Shown: piece after piece, positions 23,485-32,430 of the stretch
Layout of the letters: each line of letters starts with the position of its first letter
Numbering within the stretch: the first letter of the stretch is position 1
Source: Lentisphaeria bacterium
GTDB lineage: Bacteria; Verrucomicrobiota; Lentisphaeria; Victivallales; UBA1829
NCBI GenBank assembly: GCA_017646015.1
Contig: JAGCNI010000095.1
Location: forward strand, 1 to 44,922
Reading direction: 5' to 3'
DNA: 44,922 bases
Program-made: the position numbers and the translations under genes
Notes under the pieces: generated by a model
What the model saw: only the letters and a program-made list of their open reading frames with translations
Database searches by the model: none
What the model was told of the DNA's origin: nothing

Positions 23485-25821
23485 ATGAAAAAATTGTTAT
23501 TGCCCGGCTGCGGGATTTTGTTTTTGTGTCTGAGCCTGTGTTCTTTGCAGGCTCAGGAAATATCTTCTGTGGTTTTTCAACAGAACTCTGATTATAAATT
23601 GGAAGATGATGTATTGCGTGCCAATGTTCAGAGCCGTAAAGGGGCTGCATATTCAGAACGTTCCGTGAATGATGATATCAAACGTCTTCATGCCATGGGA
23701 ATGTTTGCCGATGTCCTCTCTGAAACTCAGAAGACCGAAGACGGCAAGATCCGTATTATTTTCAAACTGACAGCCAAACCGATTGTTACTGACATCGTTT
23801 TTGAAGGCAATAAAAAATACCCGGCTGAAAAATTGCGTGAACAGATTTCGATGGTCTCCAATATTCCTCTGAACGATCAGGCTTTGCGTGACAGTACGGA
23901 AGCACTCCGGAAATTCTACCGTTCCAAAGGTTTGAACGATGCCATGATCGAACCTCTGTTTGAAAAGATCGACAACAATCATATCCGTATTTTCTTCCGG
24001 ATCAAAGAAAATCTGCGTGTCCGTGTCGGCGAGGTTTTCTTCAAAACGGAAAAAGGCGAAAACATCAAAGCTTATGAATCTTCTGAATTGCAGGAAAAAA
24101 TCGCCAACCGCAAAACATTTCTGAGTCATCCCTGGTTCAGTTGGCTTTTTGAGTACGGACTTCTTGATCGTGATGAACTTGCCAAAGATAAGATCCGTTT
24201 GCGTGAAATGTATTGGGCAAAAGGTTATCTTGATTTCCGTGTGAAAGATATCAAACTGGAAGAGAGCCCGGAAAATCCGGAGGTCATGAACATCACGTTT
24301 GTGGTGGAAGAAGGGGAACCCTATAAAATTGGAAAAGTCAACTTCAATGGTGCAGTCCGATTCAAACCGGAAGAGTTGCTTGCATTGATCCCGATGAAGA
24401 GCGGTCAGGTTTATTCCAGTCTGACAGAACGTGCATCTGTGGATTTGGTCGATCAGAAATACAGCCGTTTGGGATATGCTGATTTCGGGATCCGTCCGCG
24501 TCTGACTCCCAATTACAAAACACATGTTGTGGATGTTGACTATGACATGAAAGAGGGACAGTTGTACCGGATCAATGAAATTTTCATTTCCGGCAACAGA
24601 TGGACAAAGGATCATGTGATCCGTCGTGAACTGCCGATCGTGCCGGGTGATCCTGTTGACAAGAATATGGTGAAACTCTCCCGCAGCCGTCTGATGGGAA
24701 TGGGATATTTCAATAAAGTGGAAGCGGTCTCCATTCATTCTGATACCGGAGCTGTTGACACGAAAGATATTGATATCCGGGTGGATGAAAAACGTTTTAT
24801 TGATGCCCGTATCGGTGCGACCTGGTCGGACTCTGACAGTCTTTCCGGTATGATTGAAGTGACCCATAAAAATATGGATATTCTTGATCCGTGGAATTAC
24901 TTTACAGGTGGCGGTCAACGTATGCGTATTCTTGGTGCGATGGGGGTTGAACGTTATAATCTTGAGATTGATTTTACAGAACCGTGGCTTTTCGGGATCC
25001 CGTTGCGCTGGGATGTTTCCGGTTATGTCCGCAACCGTGAATATGAAGATTGGGAAGAACGTCGTATTGGAGTTTCAACGACTCTGACCAAACGTATTTT
25101 TGATGATTTCACCACTCTTTCCGGAGGTTACACATTTGAACAGGTGCGTGTGCATGAAATGTCCAAACATCTCTCTCAGGTATTTCAGGAGGAAGAAGGT
25201 GATGAATGGGTCGGCAGAGTTCATCTTTCATTGGAACGTGATACCCGCAACAGTGCGATCGATCCGACCAGCGGTTACAGTATCAGTGGATTGGCTGCAT
25301 TCACCTCACAGGTCTTCGGAGCGAGCAACAACTATGTCCGTTTGGAATTGAAAGGAACTTATCACTATGCTTTCCTGAATGATATGTTTGTGTTGAATTT
25401 GGGTGGTAAAATCGGATTCCTTTCCTCTTTTGACGGGGATGATGTTCCGATTTTTGAACGTTACTTCCTGGGTGGTGGAGATTCTGTCCGCGGCTTCCCG
25501 TACCGTTCGATCGGACCGGAAGACCAGAATGAAGATAACTATGGCGGTCAGACCATGTATATTCTGACAGCGGAGTTGACACATCCGATTTACAGTATTG
25601 TCCGTGGTGCTGTCTTTATTGATATCGGTGGTGCGGGTAAAGATAATTTTGAGTTTGGCGATATCAATATCGGTGTTGGTTACGGTTTGCGTATCAAGCT
25701 GCCGAATATTCCCGCTCCGCTGCGTCTTGACCTTGCCTTCCCGGTTGTGAACAATCAGGATGGAGTCAGCAGCAAACTCCGTTTCCACTTCAGCCTCGGA
25801 GCTTCTTTCGGTCCCCGGTAA
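23485..25821 (+). CDS. bamA: Outer membrane protein assembly factor BamA
   Basis: BamA folds beta-barrel proteins into the outer membrane. ATG 23485 gives a 778-residue precursor with a signal peptide (KKLLLPGCGILFLCLSLCS, cleaved near LQA/QE). About five POTRA repeats follow (for example VTDIVFEGNKKYPAEKLREQIS, YKIGKVNFNG and YRINEIFISGNRWTKDHVIRREL). The C-terminal 16-strand barrel contains the VRGFP motif in loop 6 and ends in a strand with Phe residues (LRFHFSLGASFG). The upstream 7-residue extension of the frame lacks a ribosome-binding site. It converges with htrA. Confidence 0.96.
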   Translation: MKKLLLPGCGILFLCLSLCSLQAQEISSVVFQQNSDYKLEDDVLRANVQSRKGAAYSERSVNDDIKRLHAMGMFADVLSETQKTEDGKIRIIFKLTAKPIVTDIVFEGNKKYPAEKLREQISMVSNIPLNDQALRDSTEALRKFYRSKGLNDAMIEPLFEKIDNNHIRIFFRIKENLRVRVGEVFFKTEKGENIKAYESSELQEKIANRKTFLSHPWFSWLFEYGLLDRDELAKDKIRLREMYWAKGYLDFRVKDIKLEESPENPEVMNITFVVEEGEPYKIGKVNFNGAVRFKPEELLALIPMKSGQVYSSLTERASVDLVDQKYSRLGYADFGIRPRLTPNYKTHVVDVDYDMKEGQLYRINEIFISGNRWTKDHVIRRELPIVPGDPVDKNMVKLSRSRLMGMGYFNKVEAVSIHSDTGAVDTKDIDIRVDEKRFIDARIGATWSDSDSLSGMIEVTHKNMDILDPWNYFTGGGQRMRILGAMGVERYNLEIDFTEPWLFGIPLRWDVSGYVRNREYEDWEERRIGVSTTLTKRIFDDFTTLSGGYTFEQVRVHEMSKHLSQVFQEEEGDEWVGRVHLSLERDTRNSAIDPTSGYSISGLAAFTSQVFGASNNYVRLELKGTYHYAFLNDMFVLNLGGKIGFLSSFDGDDVPIFERYFLGGGDSVRGFPYRSIGPEDQNEDNYGGQTMYILTAELTHPIYSIVRGAVFIDIGGAGKDNFEFGDINIGVGYGLRIKLPNIPAPLRLDLAFPVVNNQDGVSSKLRFHFSLGASFGPR

Positions 25822-25837
25822 CCGTTGTTTTTACCGG
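25815..25837. terminator. Hairpin that contains both convergent stop codons
   Basis: CCGGTAA (25815-25821) and TTACCGG (25831-25837) pair perfectly around a 9-base loop. The left arm ends in the TAA of bamA and the right arm begins with the reverse TAA of htrA. There is no U-run after the stem, so it is a candidate 3'-end structure, not a proven terminator. Confidence 0.5.
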
Positions 25838-27234
25838 ACAGGGAGGCGGACTTTTTGTTTGACCTGATAAATGCTGCCCCTGAACGGGATGGTTGTCAGC
25901 AGAGATGCTTCTGCTGTATCGCCGTAATGAAGTTGTTTCAGAATTTCTTTCAGATCCCCGGGAGAGGTGATATTTTTTTCATTGATCTGTATCAGAATAT
26001 CACCGCGTTTGATTCCCGGCGGCGTATCGTGCGTCAGACCGCTGACAAGCAATCCCTGTTTTTGCGATAGATCCAATTCTTCTGCAAGAGCCGGAGTGAG
26101 CGGAGTCAAATCCAGCGAGAGTTTATTTTTTGCGGTGGTCAGCGGATCATAATCCAACGGTACAAGTTTCAGCGTATATTTTCCGGCAGAAGTTTTGAAT
26201 GTGACCTTATCACCGCTTTTGAGACGGATCATTTCTCTTGAGAGGTCGAGGAGGTCATAGATTTTTTTCCCGTTGTATTGTTCCAGTATGATCCCTTTCC
26301 GGATTCCAGCTTTGGAGGCGGGAGTGTTTTCCAGAACATCAGCCACAATGATTTCCTGAAGTCCTGTTTCCTGATTTTTTCTTATCCCGGGAATGATACC
26401 GAGCGAAGCCTGTTCCAATCGTTCGGGGATCATCCATTTTGCGATGACATTTTCGATTCGTGCAAGCGGGATGGCAAAACCGATTCCCGGAGCATTTTCA
26501 TAGGCAGACATATTCATTCCGATCACTTCTCCGTGGATATTGATCAGCGGACCGCCGCTGTTGCCGGGATAGACGTTGGCATCGGTTTGGATGATATCCG
26601 AAAAGAGGAGCTCGCCTTTGTAAGAGAAGCGGCGTTTTTTACCGCTGAGTGTTCCGACAGTAACGGAGCTGTCCAGTCCGAATGGATTTCCGACAGCGAT
26701 CACAGTTTCGCCCAAATAAAGTTGTCCGGAGTTATCGCAGCGGATCGTTTTCAATCCTTCGGGCGGGTTTGTCAAATGCAGGAGAGCGATATCATTGATC
26801 GAATCCATGGCGATGATTTCTGCATTGGAAATTTCCCCGTTTGCGGTTGTGATATTGATTTTTGTAGCCCGTGTGACGACGTGTGCATTTGTAACGATCA
26901 ATCCGGATGGGTCGATAATGAAACCGCTGCCGAGAGAGAATGTTTTGACCTGTTTCTGAGAGCGGATGAATGAATCAAAAAGTTGTTGGAGCAGTTGGTT
27001 GTTTCCAGTGTTTCCGGAGATTCGTTCTGTTCCGATATTGACCACAGCGGGGAGCACATTTTCGATTGCTTTCACGATTGCATTGCGCCGAGGTACTGTT
27101 GTCTCTGCGGAAAGAATGGCGTGTTGTTGTGTATTTTCTTTTTTCTGCGGTTCGTATTTCAGGATGAGAAACAGCAGAAAAAGCAGAATTATTGTAAAAA
27201 GAGCCCAAAAAAGACTTGATTTTTTTATATACAT
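25831..27234 (-). CDS. Membrane-anchored HtrA/Do-like serine protease
   Basis: A periplasmic quality-control protease of the DegP/DegS type, 467 residues. An uncleaved N-terminal helix (about 8-26) anchors it. The trypsin-like domain shows the catalytic triad: H118 in TNAHVV, D148 in INDIALL and S226 in GNSGGPL. The C-terminal third holds two PDZ-like regions (AGIRKGIILEQYNGKKIYD and PGIKRGDILIQINEKNI). It is convergent with bamA and divergent from the DUF2851 gene across 62 bases. Being next to bamA, it may handle misfolded outer-membrane proteins; whether it acts like DegS or DegP cannot be told. Confidence 0.94.
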   Translation of the reverse strand: MYIKKSSLFWALFTIILLFLLFLILKYEPQKKENTQQHAILSAETTVPRRNAIVKAIENVLPAVVNIGTERISGNTGNNQLLQQLFDSFIRSQKQVKTFSLGSGFIIDPSGLIVTNAHVVTRATKINITTANGEISNAEIIAMDSINDIALLHLTNPPEGLKTIRCDNSGQLYLGETVIAVGNPFGLDSSVTVGTLSGKKRRFSYKGELLFSDIIQTDANVYPGNSGGPLINIHGEVIGMNMSAYENAPGIGFAIPLARIENVIAKWMIPERLEQASLGIIPGIRKNQETGLQEIIVADVLENTPASKAGIRKGIILEQYNGKKIYDLLDLSREMIRLKSGDKVTFKTSAGKYTLKLVPLDYDPLTTAKNKLSLDLTPLTPALAEELDLSQKQGLLVSGLTHDTPPGIKRGDILIQINEKNITSPGDLKEILKQLHYGDTAEASLLTTIPFRGSIYQVKQKVRLPVR

Positions 27235-27296
27235 GGTAAATATTCCTTTATGTAAGAGATGAATTGATGATATAGAATAACCCGACAGATGTAAAA

Positions 27297-28637
27297 ATGC
27301 AAATGAAAAACTGTAATATTCCGAACTCTTTTCTGATCCTGGAGCCGGAAGGGATCTATGAACGGGAGCTTCAAGAGAATTGGGATCACCTGCCCGACGG
27401 AGTGGTTCTGAATACGATTGACGGCCGCCGTCTTCAGATTTTATCCCGCGGGGAGTGGAATCATGAAGCCGGTCCGGATTTTCTGAATGGCAAGATCCGT
27501 CTGGACGGTGAGATCATCCACGGGGACATTGAATTGCACCGGAAGACAATGGATTATATTCGTCATGGTCATCTTGCCGACAGCCGCTATGAGAATGTGA
27601 TTCTGCATATTGTTGCGGAGAATGATATGTCTCCGGATACTTTTTCTGTGTTATCCCATATTCCGACCTGTTGTGTGCCTCCTGATTCATTGGATCGCCA
27701 AGCGACTGCTTCCGTTTGCCGCTGCCGCATGTTCCCTTACATGTATGAACAGCAGTTATCAGATTTTTTCCGGGATGCGGGGATCGAACGTTTGCGTGAA
27801 AAGAGTAAGATCATATTGGAAGATATGATCCGCAGCGGGAGTGGTTTTGCATTCCGGAAAGCCCTGTTCCGTGCGGCGGGTTACAAACAGAATCAGGAAA
27901 CATTCATGGAACTTCAGCAGCGTTTTGAGAGTTACAGTGCGGAGGTTCGTGAATCTCATTTTGAAGCATTGCTCTGGGGGGAATCCATGCTGTTGCCGGA
28001 TCCGGCATTGGGGAAGATCCCGGAGGAGAATCTGGAAGAGGCGGAACGGTTGTGGAACGAGTTCTGGGATCTGCGTTTGAAAGCGGAAAATAAAATCCGC
28101 TGGCGGAGGGATGCGGTCCGTCCACAGAATACACCGGAAAGACGGATCGCCATGCTGTGTGCTGTATTCCGTCAGTTTACGCTGGATCCTCTGCCTGAAC
28201 TTTCAGAACGTCTCGGAGGAAATTCCCCGGAAGAATTTGTATCCTATATGCGGAAGAAACTGTTGCTTTCCGATCCGTTCTGGGATACCCGTTTTTCTTT
28301 TCTGAACCGTCCGCAGGAGAAGCGTTCATCGGTATTGGGAACGGAGCGTGCGGAAACATTGTTGATCGACGTGATTGCCCCGGCACTGCTGGCGTATGCG
28401 GATGTGAATGAGCGGGAGGAGCTTTCGGATCAGGTGTTTGCATTTTACACTCGTCTTGGGGCGCAGACCAACAACCGTATTTTCAAGAATGCCATGAAAC
28501 GGTGGTTTCCGGAAAATTCGGAAATGGAGAAAGTTTTTTCCAATGCGGCAGCTGTCCAGGGATGTCTGCATATTTATAAAACGTATTGCAGTCAGGTTTC
28601 AGGGGATTGTATTTCCTGTCTTCTGGCAAATTCCTGA
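27297..28637 (+). CDS. DUF2851 family protein
   Basis: A 446-residue protein of the DUF2851 family, function unknown. The family N-terminus is clear: LQILSRGEWNHEAGPDFLNG, GDIELHRKTMDYIRHGH and YENVILHIVAEN, with conserved Asp/Glu/His residues that look like a metal or nuclease-type site. The C-terminus has the family's QGCLHIYKTYC and GDCISC, giving three cysteines that could bind metal. No signal peptide. The start ATG 27297 has no strong ribosome-binding site, and a second ATG follows two codons later. It is divergent from htrA and sits ahead of metY. Confidence 0.85.
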   Translation: MQMKNCNIPNSFLILEPEGIYERELQENWDHLPDGVVLNTIDGRRLQILSRGEWNHEAGPDFLNGKIRLDGEIIHGDIELHRKTMDYIRHGHLADSRYENVILHIVAENDMSPDTFSVLSHIPTCCVPPDSLDRQATASVCRCRMFPYMYEQQLSDFFRDAGIERLREKSKIILEDMIRSGSGFAFRKALFRAAGYKQNQETFMELQQRFESYSAEVRESHFEALLWGESMLLPDPALGKIPEENLEEAERLWNEFWDLRLKAENKIRWRRDAVRPQNTPERRIAMLCAVFRQFTLDPLPELSERLGGNSPEEFVSYMRKKLLLSDPFWDTRFSFLNRPQEKRSSVLGTERAETLLIDVIAPALLAYADVNEREELSDQVFAFYTRLGAQTNNRIFKNAMKRWFPENSEMEKVFSNAAAVQGCLHIYKTYCSQVSGDCISCLLANS

Positions 28638-28668
28638 AAAGTAGAGAATATATTTGCAGTTTTTTCTC

Positions 28669-28696
28669 TTGATTAATTGCAAAGATGTGATATTTT
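28669..28696 (+). promoter_or_regulatory. Promoter for metY
   Basis: TTGATT (28669-28674) and TATTTT (28691-28696) have a 16-base spacer, about 45 bases before the metY start codon. I looked for a SAM riboswitch in the 105-base gap and saw none. Confidence 0.5.
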
Positions 28697-28742
28697 AAGA
28701 GATATTTCATTTTACAGAACAACGTAGAAAGGGAAGATAGTT

Positions 28743-30017
28743 ATGAACAAGGACTGGAAAATTGAAACGCTTGCTGTTCAGGCCGGTTATACCCCGGAAA
28801 ACGGCGGTGCACGTGTCGTTCCGATTGCACAGAGTACGACCTATAAATATGATGATGCCCAGAGTGTAGCTGATTTGTTTGATTTGAAACGGGAAGGTTT
28901 TTTCTATACCCGTCTTGCCAATCCGACTGTGGATTGTTTTGAAAAGAAAGTCGCTGCAATGGAAGGCGGGGTTGCCGCTGTTGCCACCAGTTCCGGACAG
29001 AGTGCCAATGCGCTTGCTCTTCTGAATATTGCCCGTGCAGGGGATCACATAGTGGCTGTTTCCAGCTTGTACGGCGGAACAGTTTCTCTGTTTACCAATA
29101 CGTTCAAAAAGATGGGGATCGAGTTCAGTTTTGTGTTGCCGGATGCTTCTGCTGAAGAAATTGAAAAAGCGATTCGTCCCAATACGAAAGCTGTTTTTGC
29201 GGAAATGCTTGCCAATCCGGCATTGGTTGTTCTTGATGTGGAAAAAATGGCAGCGGTCGCTCATAAACACGGACTTCCGCTGGTTGTTGACAACACTTTC
29301 CCGACTCCGTATTTGTGCCGTCCTTTTGAATTCGGGGCAGATATTGTGACCCACTCCACGACCAAATATCTGGATGGACACGCCACCAGTGTTGGGGGGA
29401 TCGTGGTTGAAAAAGGCGGATTTGACTGGGGAAATGGAAAGTTTCCGGAACTGGTTGAACCGGATCCGAGTTATCATGGAACTGCATATGTGCGTGATTT
29501 CCCGGCATGTCCTTATTCTGTTAAACTGCGGGTACAGTGGATCCGTGACCTTGGCAATCCCATGATGCCGTTCAATGCGTTCCTGACTATGATGGGGTGC
29601 GAAACTTTGCATGTTCGTATGGATCGTCATTGCTCCAACGCTCTGGAATTGGCAAAATTCCTTGCGGCTCATCCTCAGGTCAGTTGGGTCAATTATCCGG
29701 GACTGGAAGGAAATCCGCAGTATGATATGGCGAAGAAATATATGCCCAAAGGGGTCAGTGGAGTTTTTTGTTTCGGTGTGAAAGGCGGCAGTAAAGCTGG
29801 CGAAAAAGTGATGAACGCTCTGAAACTGGCTGCGATTTGTGTTCATGTGGCAGACCTCCGTACCTGTGTGCTGCATCCTGCCAGTATGACACACCGTCAG
29901 CTGACGGAAGAAGAACTGGTTGCTGCCGGAGTTTCTCCGGATCTGATCCGTGTTTCTGTCGGCTTGGAACATATTGAGGATTTGAAAGCAGACTTTGATC
30001 AGGCATTGAACGCCTGA
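28743..30017 (+). CDS. metY: O-acetylhomoserine sulfhydrylase (aminocarboxypropyltransferase)
   Basis: A PLP enzyme of the Cys/Met metabolism family that makes homocysteine from O-acetylhomoserine and sulfide. The 424-residue length and the N-terminus (WKIETLAVQAGYTPENG, then VPIAQSTTYKYD) match MetY better than the shorter MetB/MetC group. The cofactor lysine is K208 in HSTTKYLDGH, with YTRLANPT and SSGQSANA around the PLP phosphate site. It may also act on O-acetylserine. GAAAGGGA precedes the ATG. The ceramidase-like gene follows after 22 bases. Confidence 0.94.
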   Translation: MNKDWKIETLAVQAGYTPENGGARVVPIAQSTTYKYDDAQSVADLFDLKREGFFYTRLANPTVDCFEKKVAAMEGGVAAVATSSGQSANALALLNIARAGDHIVAVSSLYGGTVSLFTNTFKKMGIEFSFVLPDASAEEIEKAIRPNTKAVFAEMLANPALVVLDVEKMAAVAHKHGLPLVVDNTFPTPYLCRPFEFGADIVTHSTTKYLDGHATSVGGIVVEKGGFDWGNGKFPELVEPDPSYHGTAYVRDFPACPYSVKLRVQWIRDLGNPMMPFNAFLTMMGCETLHVRMDRHCSNALELAKFLAAHPQVSWVNYPGLEGNPQYDMAKKYMPKGVSGVFCFGVKGGSKAGEKVMNALKLAAICVHVADLRTCVLHPASMTHRQLTEEELVAAGVSPDLIRVSVGLEHIEDLKADFDQALNA

Positions 30018-30039
30018 TACTACCCGGGAGGGAGTTACT

Positions 30040-31341
30040 ATGAGAATTGCATGGTTCAATACTGTGATCACTCCGGAAATCGGAACGTATATTGCCGGAT
30101 ATGATTTTCAATCGCCCTCAGTAACAAAATTGGATGATCTGTATATGTCCGGTCTCTGTCTGGATGATGGGAACCGCAAAGCATTGCTGATCAGTTTTGA
30201 TTTGTTGGCACTGGATCAGTGGTATGTGAACAGAGTCCGTAAAGAGTGTGCTGAAATTCTCGGTACGGATGAAGCCATGATCCTATTGACCTGTACCCAT
30301 AATCATTCCGGGCCGGAAGCTGCGACACCTTTGAAACCCAATGATGTCATGTTGAACAAGCCGTATGTTGACTGGCTTGAACAGAAGATTCTGGAAGAAG
30401 TCAGAAATCTGCATGAATTCACGGAATGTGAAGTGGCTTTCTATTCCTCCCGTTGTGATGAAAACCGCAATCGTCGTTATGTGACAGCCGACAACTGTGC
30501 CAGTTTTACCCCGCACCGCCGGGAAGTTGTGCCGTTGGCATTGGAGTATGCGGACAAGGAATTCGGCGAACTCTGTTTCTTCAAAATCGTCAACGGCAGA
30601 CGCATGCCACTGTATGTTGTCGGCAATTATGCGGCACATCCGCTTGCCGGACATTCCCCGGGATTGGGATGTCAGCGTCTTTCCGCAGATTATCCCGGCT
30701 ATTTCCGTGATTATGTTACCAAAGAGACCGGAGTCGGCTGTATGTTTATCTCCGGTGCTGCGGGCGATATGATCCCGAAAGAAGATGAAATGGGGTCTGA
30801 AGCCGCAAAAAATATGGGGATCCGTCTGGGGATGGCAGCGATCGGGGGAATCTGTGACAGTGCCAGAAACTGGAATCGTTTTCACATAGAAGATCCGGTG
30901 CTCGGCGGCAGTATCAAAACCTTTACAGTGCCGATCCGCCGGAAATATCTGGACAAGGTTCATGAGAACTATAAAGGCGAAAACGGCGTGACACTGGAAA
31001 TACAATGTCTTTCGATCGGTGATATCTGCTTTGTCGGTGTTCCCGGTGAAGTCTGTGCTGAACTCGGTCAGGAGATCAAATGGCATTCCCCGTTCCGGAA
31101 AGCATTTATTGCTTATTATTCCACTGCTGACTTCTCTTATATCGCTCCGGCAAACTTCCTTGTCTCCGGCGGCTATGAAGGGTCAACACAGCAGTTCGGT
31201 TCCATGGGCGGGTTTGAACTGGTCAAAACCGCAGTTGAATGTATGTTCTCCCTGCGTGAATCATTGCATCCGCTTCAACCCGGAGAAGAACCCTATCCGG
31301 ACAATCTTGACCAGCCGTTGGTGAATATTCCGAAGAACTGA
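30040..31341 (+). CDS. Neutral ceramidase-like hydrolase without signal peptide
   Basis: A 433-residue protein similar to the neutral/alkaline non-lysosomal ceramidase N-terminal domain, a zinc amidase fold. Conserved segments are THNHSGPE (H87, H89), GNYAAHPLAGH and ISGAAGDMIP, which correspond to the metal and catalytic region of the family. It lacks both a signal peptide and the C-terminal Ig-like domain of true ceramidases, so the substrate is probably another amide or ester; short relatives are common in Lentisphaerota and Planctomycetota. GGGAGG lies before the ATG. It follows metY by 22 bases and ends at a strong terminator. Confidence 0.85.
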   Translation: MRIAWFNTVITPEIGTYIAGYDFQSPSVTKLDDLYMSGLCLDDGNRKALLISFDLLALDQWYVNRVRKECAEILGTDEAMILLTCTHNHSGPEAATPLKPNDVMLNKPYVDWLEQKILEEVRNLHEFTECEVAFYSSRCDENRNRRYVTADNCASFTPHRREVVPLALEYADKEFGELCFFKIVNGRRMPLYVVGNYAAHPLAGHSPGLGCQRLSADYPGYFRDYVTKETGVGCMFISGAAGDMIPKEDEMGSEAAKNMGIRLGMAAIGGICDSARNWNRFHIEDPVLGGSIKTFTVPIRRKYLDKVHENYKGENGVTLEIQCLSIGDICFVGVPGEVCAELGQEIKWHSPFRKAFIAYYSTADFSYIAPANFLVSGGYEGSTQQFGSMGGFELVKTAVECMFSLRESLHPLQPGEEPYPDNLDQPLVNIPKN

Positions 31342-31363
31342 TTTTTCTTCCGGACGATTTGAA

Positions 31364-31406
31364 AAAACAGGCTTTCCCGTTGAAATGATTCGGGAAAGCC
31401 TGTTTT
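31364..31406. terminator. Strong bidirectional terminator
   Basis: The 16-base arms at 31364-31379 (AAAACAGGCTTTCCCG) and 31391-31406 pair perfectly around an 11-base loop, with T-rich sequence after the right arm and A-rich sequence before the left. It separates the ceramidase-like gene from the converging pseudopilin gene. The remaining 200 bases to 31606 show nothing recognisable. Confidence 0.9.
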
Positions 31407-31606
31407 CTTTTTAGGAGAAAATGACATCGTTCAAGTTTTTTTGAGGCTGATTTTTTCCGGAATTGATAGAAATCAGGCAACAAAAACTCTGAGCTGTTGT
31501 TCTCTGTAATTTGCTGCAGCTCTTCGCAAAAAGAATCTTTCTGCGGATGAACATCAAATGCAGAGACAGCTCTCAGTTGTATGATAAATGATTTATTTCT
31601 GATGGA

Positions 31607-32347
31607 TCAGGATTTCGGGATCCAGTCACCATCAAACTGTGTTCCGCCTTTGTAATTGCGTGCAGAACCGTCGATATGCAGCATATTGGCAGATCTGTTG
31701 TGATTTGTCCATTTTGTTCTGTATGAACCATCCATATCTGTCAGCCAGTCATTTGTGTATCTGGGCACTACGAAATCAGTGTGTGCAATATAATAAGCTG
31801 TGATTTTGGATCTATGTGTTCCTTCTGTCAGAATCACAGTTCCACTTTTGATCGTTGTCAGTTTTCTGCCGGTTCCTTCGTTCCAGTATCCGGGTTCCCA
31901 ACCACCATAGACTCCTGGGATCGGAGCTGTTCCGTTCTTATCGATACAAGTGGGGGAGTATGTGGTTGCGATATTACGGCAAGCCTGATACTCTGCCAGC
32001 ATTTTGATGCCCGGACATGCAAAAGCATGTTTGTGTCCTTTGGGAACATATCTGTCTGTATGGTATCCGCCTGCATCTGAGCCGTCATTGCCGGTGACAA
32101 TGTAACCGCCTTCGTAAAGGTAACGGTGCCAACTATCGGTCGGGGAGATAAATTCTTTATTATCATTTGCATAAGAGAGAACTGCGATGCCGAGCTGTTT
32201 CAGATTGCTGACACATGCAATGCTTCGTGCAGATTCTCTTGCTCTGTTCAGAGCGGGGAGCAGCATTCCTGCGAGGATCGCGATGATGGCAATCACCACG
32301 AGGAGCTCTATTAATGTGAAATTTCTTGTTCTTTGCGAGTAGTTCAT
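31607..32347 (-). CDS. Prepilin-like protein with H-x9-D-G motif (second copy)
   Basis: A 246-residue pseudopilin-like protein. A 9-residue leader ending in RTRN precedes FTLIELL (F10, E14) and the hydrophobic helix up to LLPALNRAR; the residue before Phe is Asn, not Gly. SNLKQLGIA and the C-terminal H216...D226-G227 in [12 protein letters not shown] fit the H-x9-D-G family. The DNA of the helix region closely resembles that of the gene at 9358-10239, while the globular parts differ. It follows the DUF4838 gene by 83 bases that contain a perfect hairpin. Confidence 0.93.
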   Translation of the reverse strand: MNYSQRTRNFTLIELLVVIAIIAILAGMLLPALNRARESARSIACVSNLKQLGIAVLSYANDNKEFISPTDSWHRYLYEGGYIVTGNDGSDAGGYHTDRYVPKGHKHAFACPGIKMLAEYQACRNIATTYSPTCIDKNGTAPIPGVYGGWEPGYWNEGTGRKLTTIKSGTVILTEGTHRSKITAYYIAHTDFVVPRYTNDWLTDMDGSYRTKWTNHNRSANMLHIDGSARNYKGGTQFDGDWIPKS

Positions 32348-32386
32348 TTTTTTTCTCCTGTTTTTTTGTTTTTATTGTATAATGAG

Positions 32387-32423
32387 ATCATGAAAACTCC
32401 GCCGGATGCAGAGTTTTCATGAT
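32387..32423. terminator. Intergenic hairpin between DUF4838 and pseudopilin genes
   Basis: ATCATGAAAACTC (32387-32399) pairs perfectly with GAGTTTTCATGAT (32411-32423) around 11 bases. It lies 7 bases after the DUF4838 stop codon on the minus strand. No clean U-run follows, so it may be a partial terminator or an mRNA-stabilising structure. Confidence 0.5.
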
Positions 32424-32430
32424 GCTGCAG

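Noticed and set aside
28638-28742. A SAM riboswitch before metY
   Set aside because: I looked for the conserved core and stem pattern in the gap and found only a promoter-like pair and a ribosome-binding site.
28707-30071. A 454-codon open frame on the minus strand, opposite metY
   Set aside because: It lies fully antisense to a clear PLP enzyme gene. Similar long antisense frames occur opposite proA (13168-14352), bamA (23653-24918), the M24 gene (35080-36339) and DUF4838 (33598-34734), and result from codon bias. Their translations show no domain.
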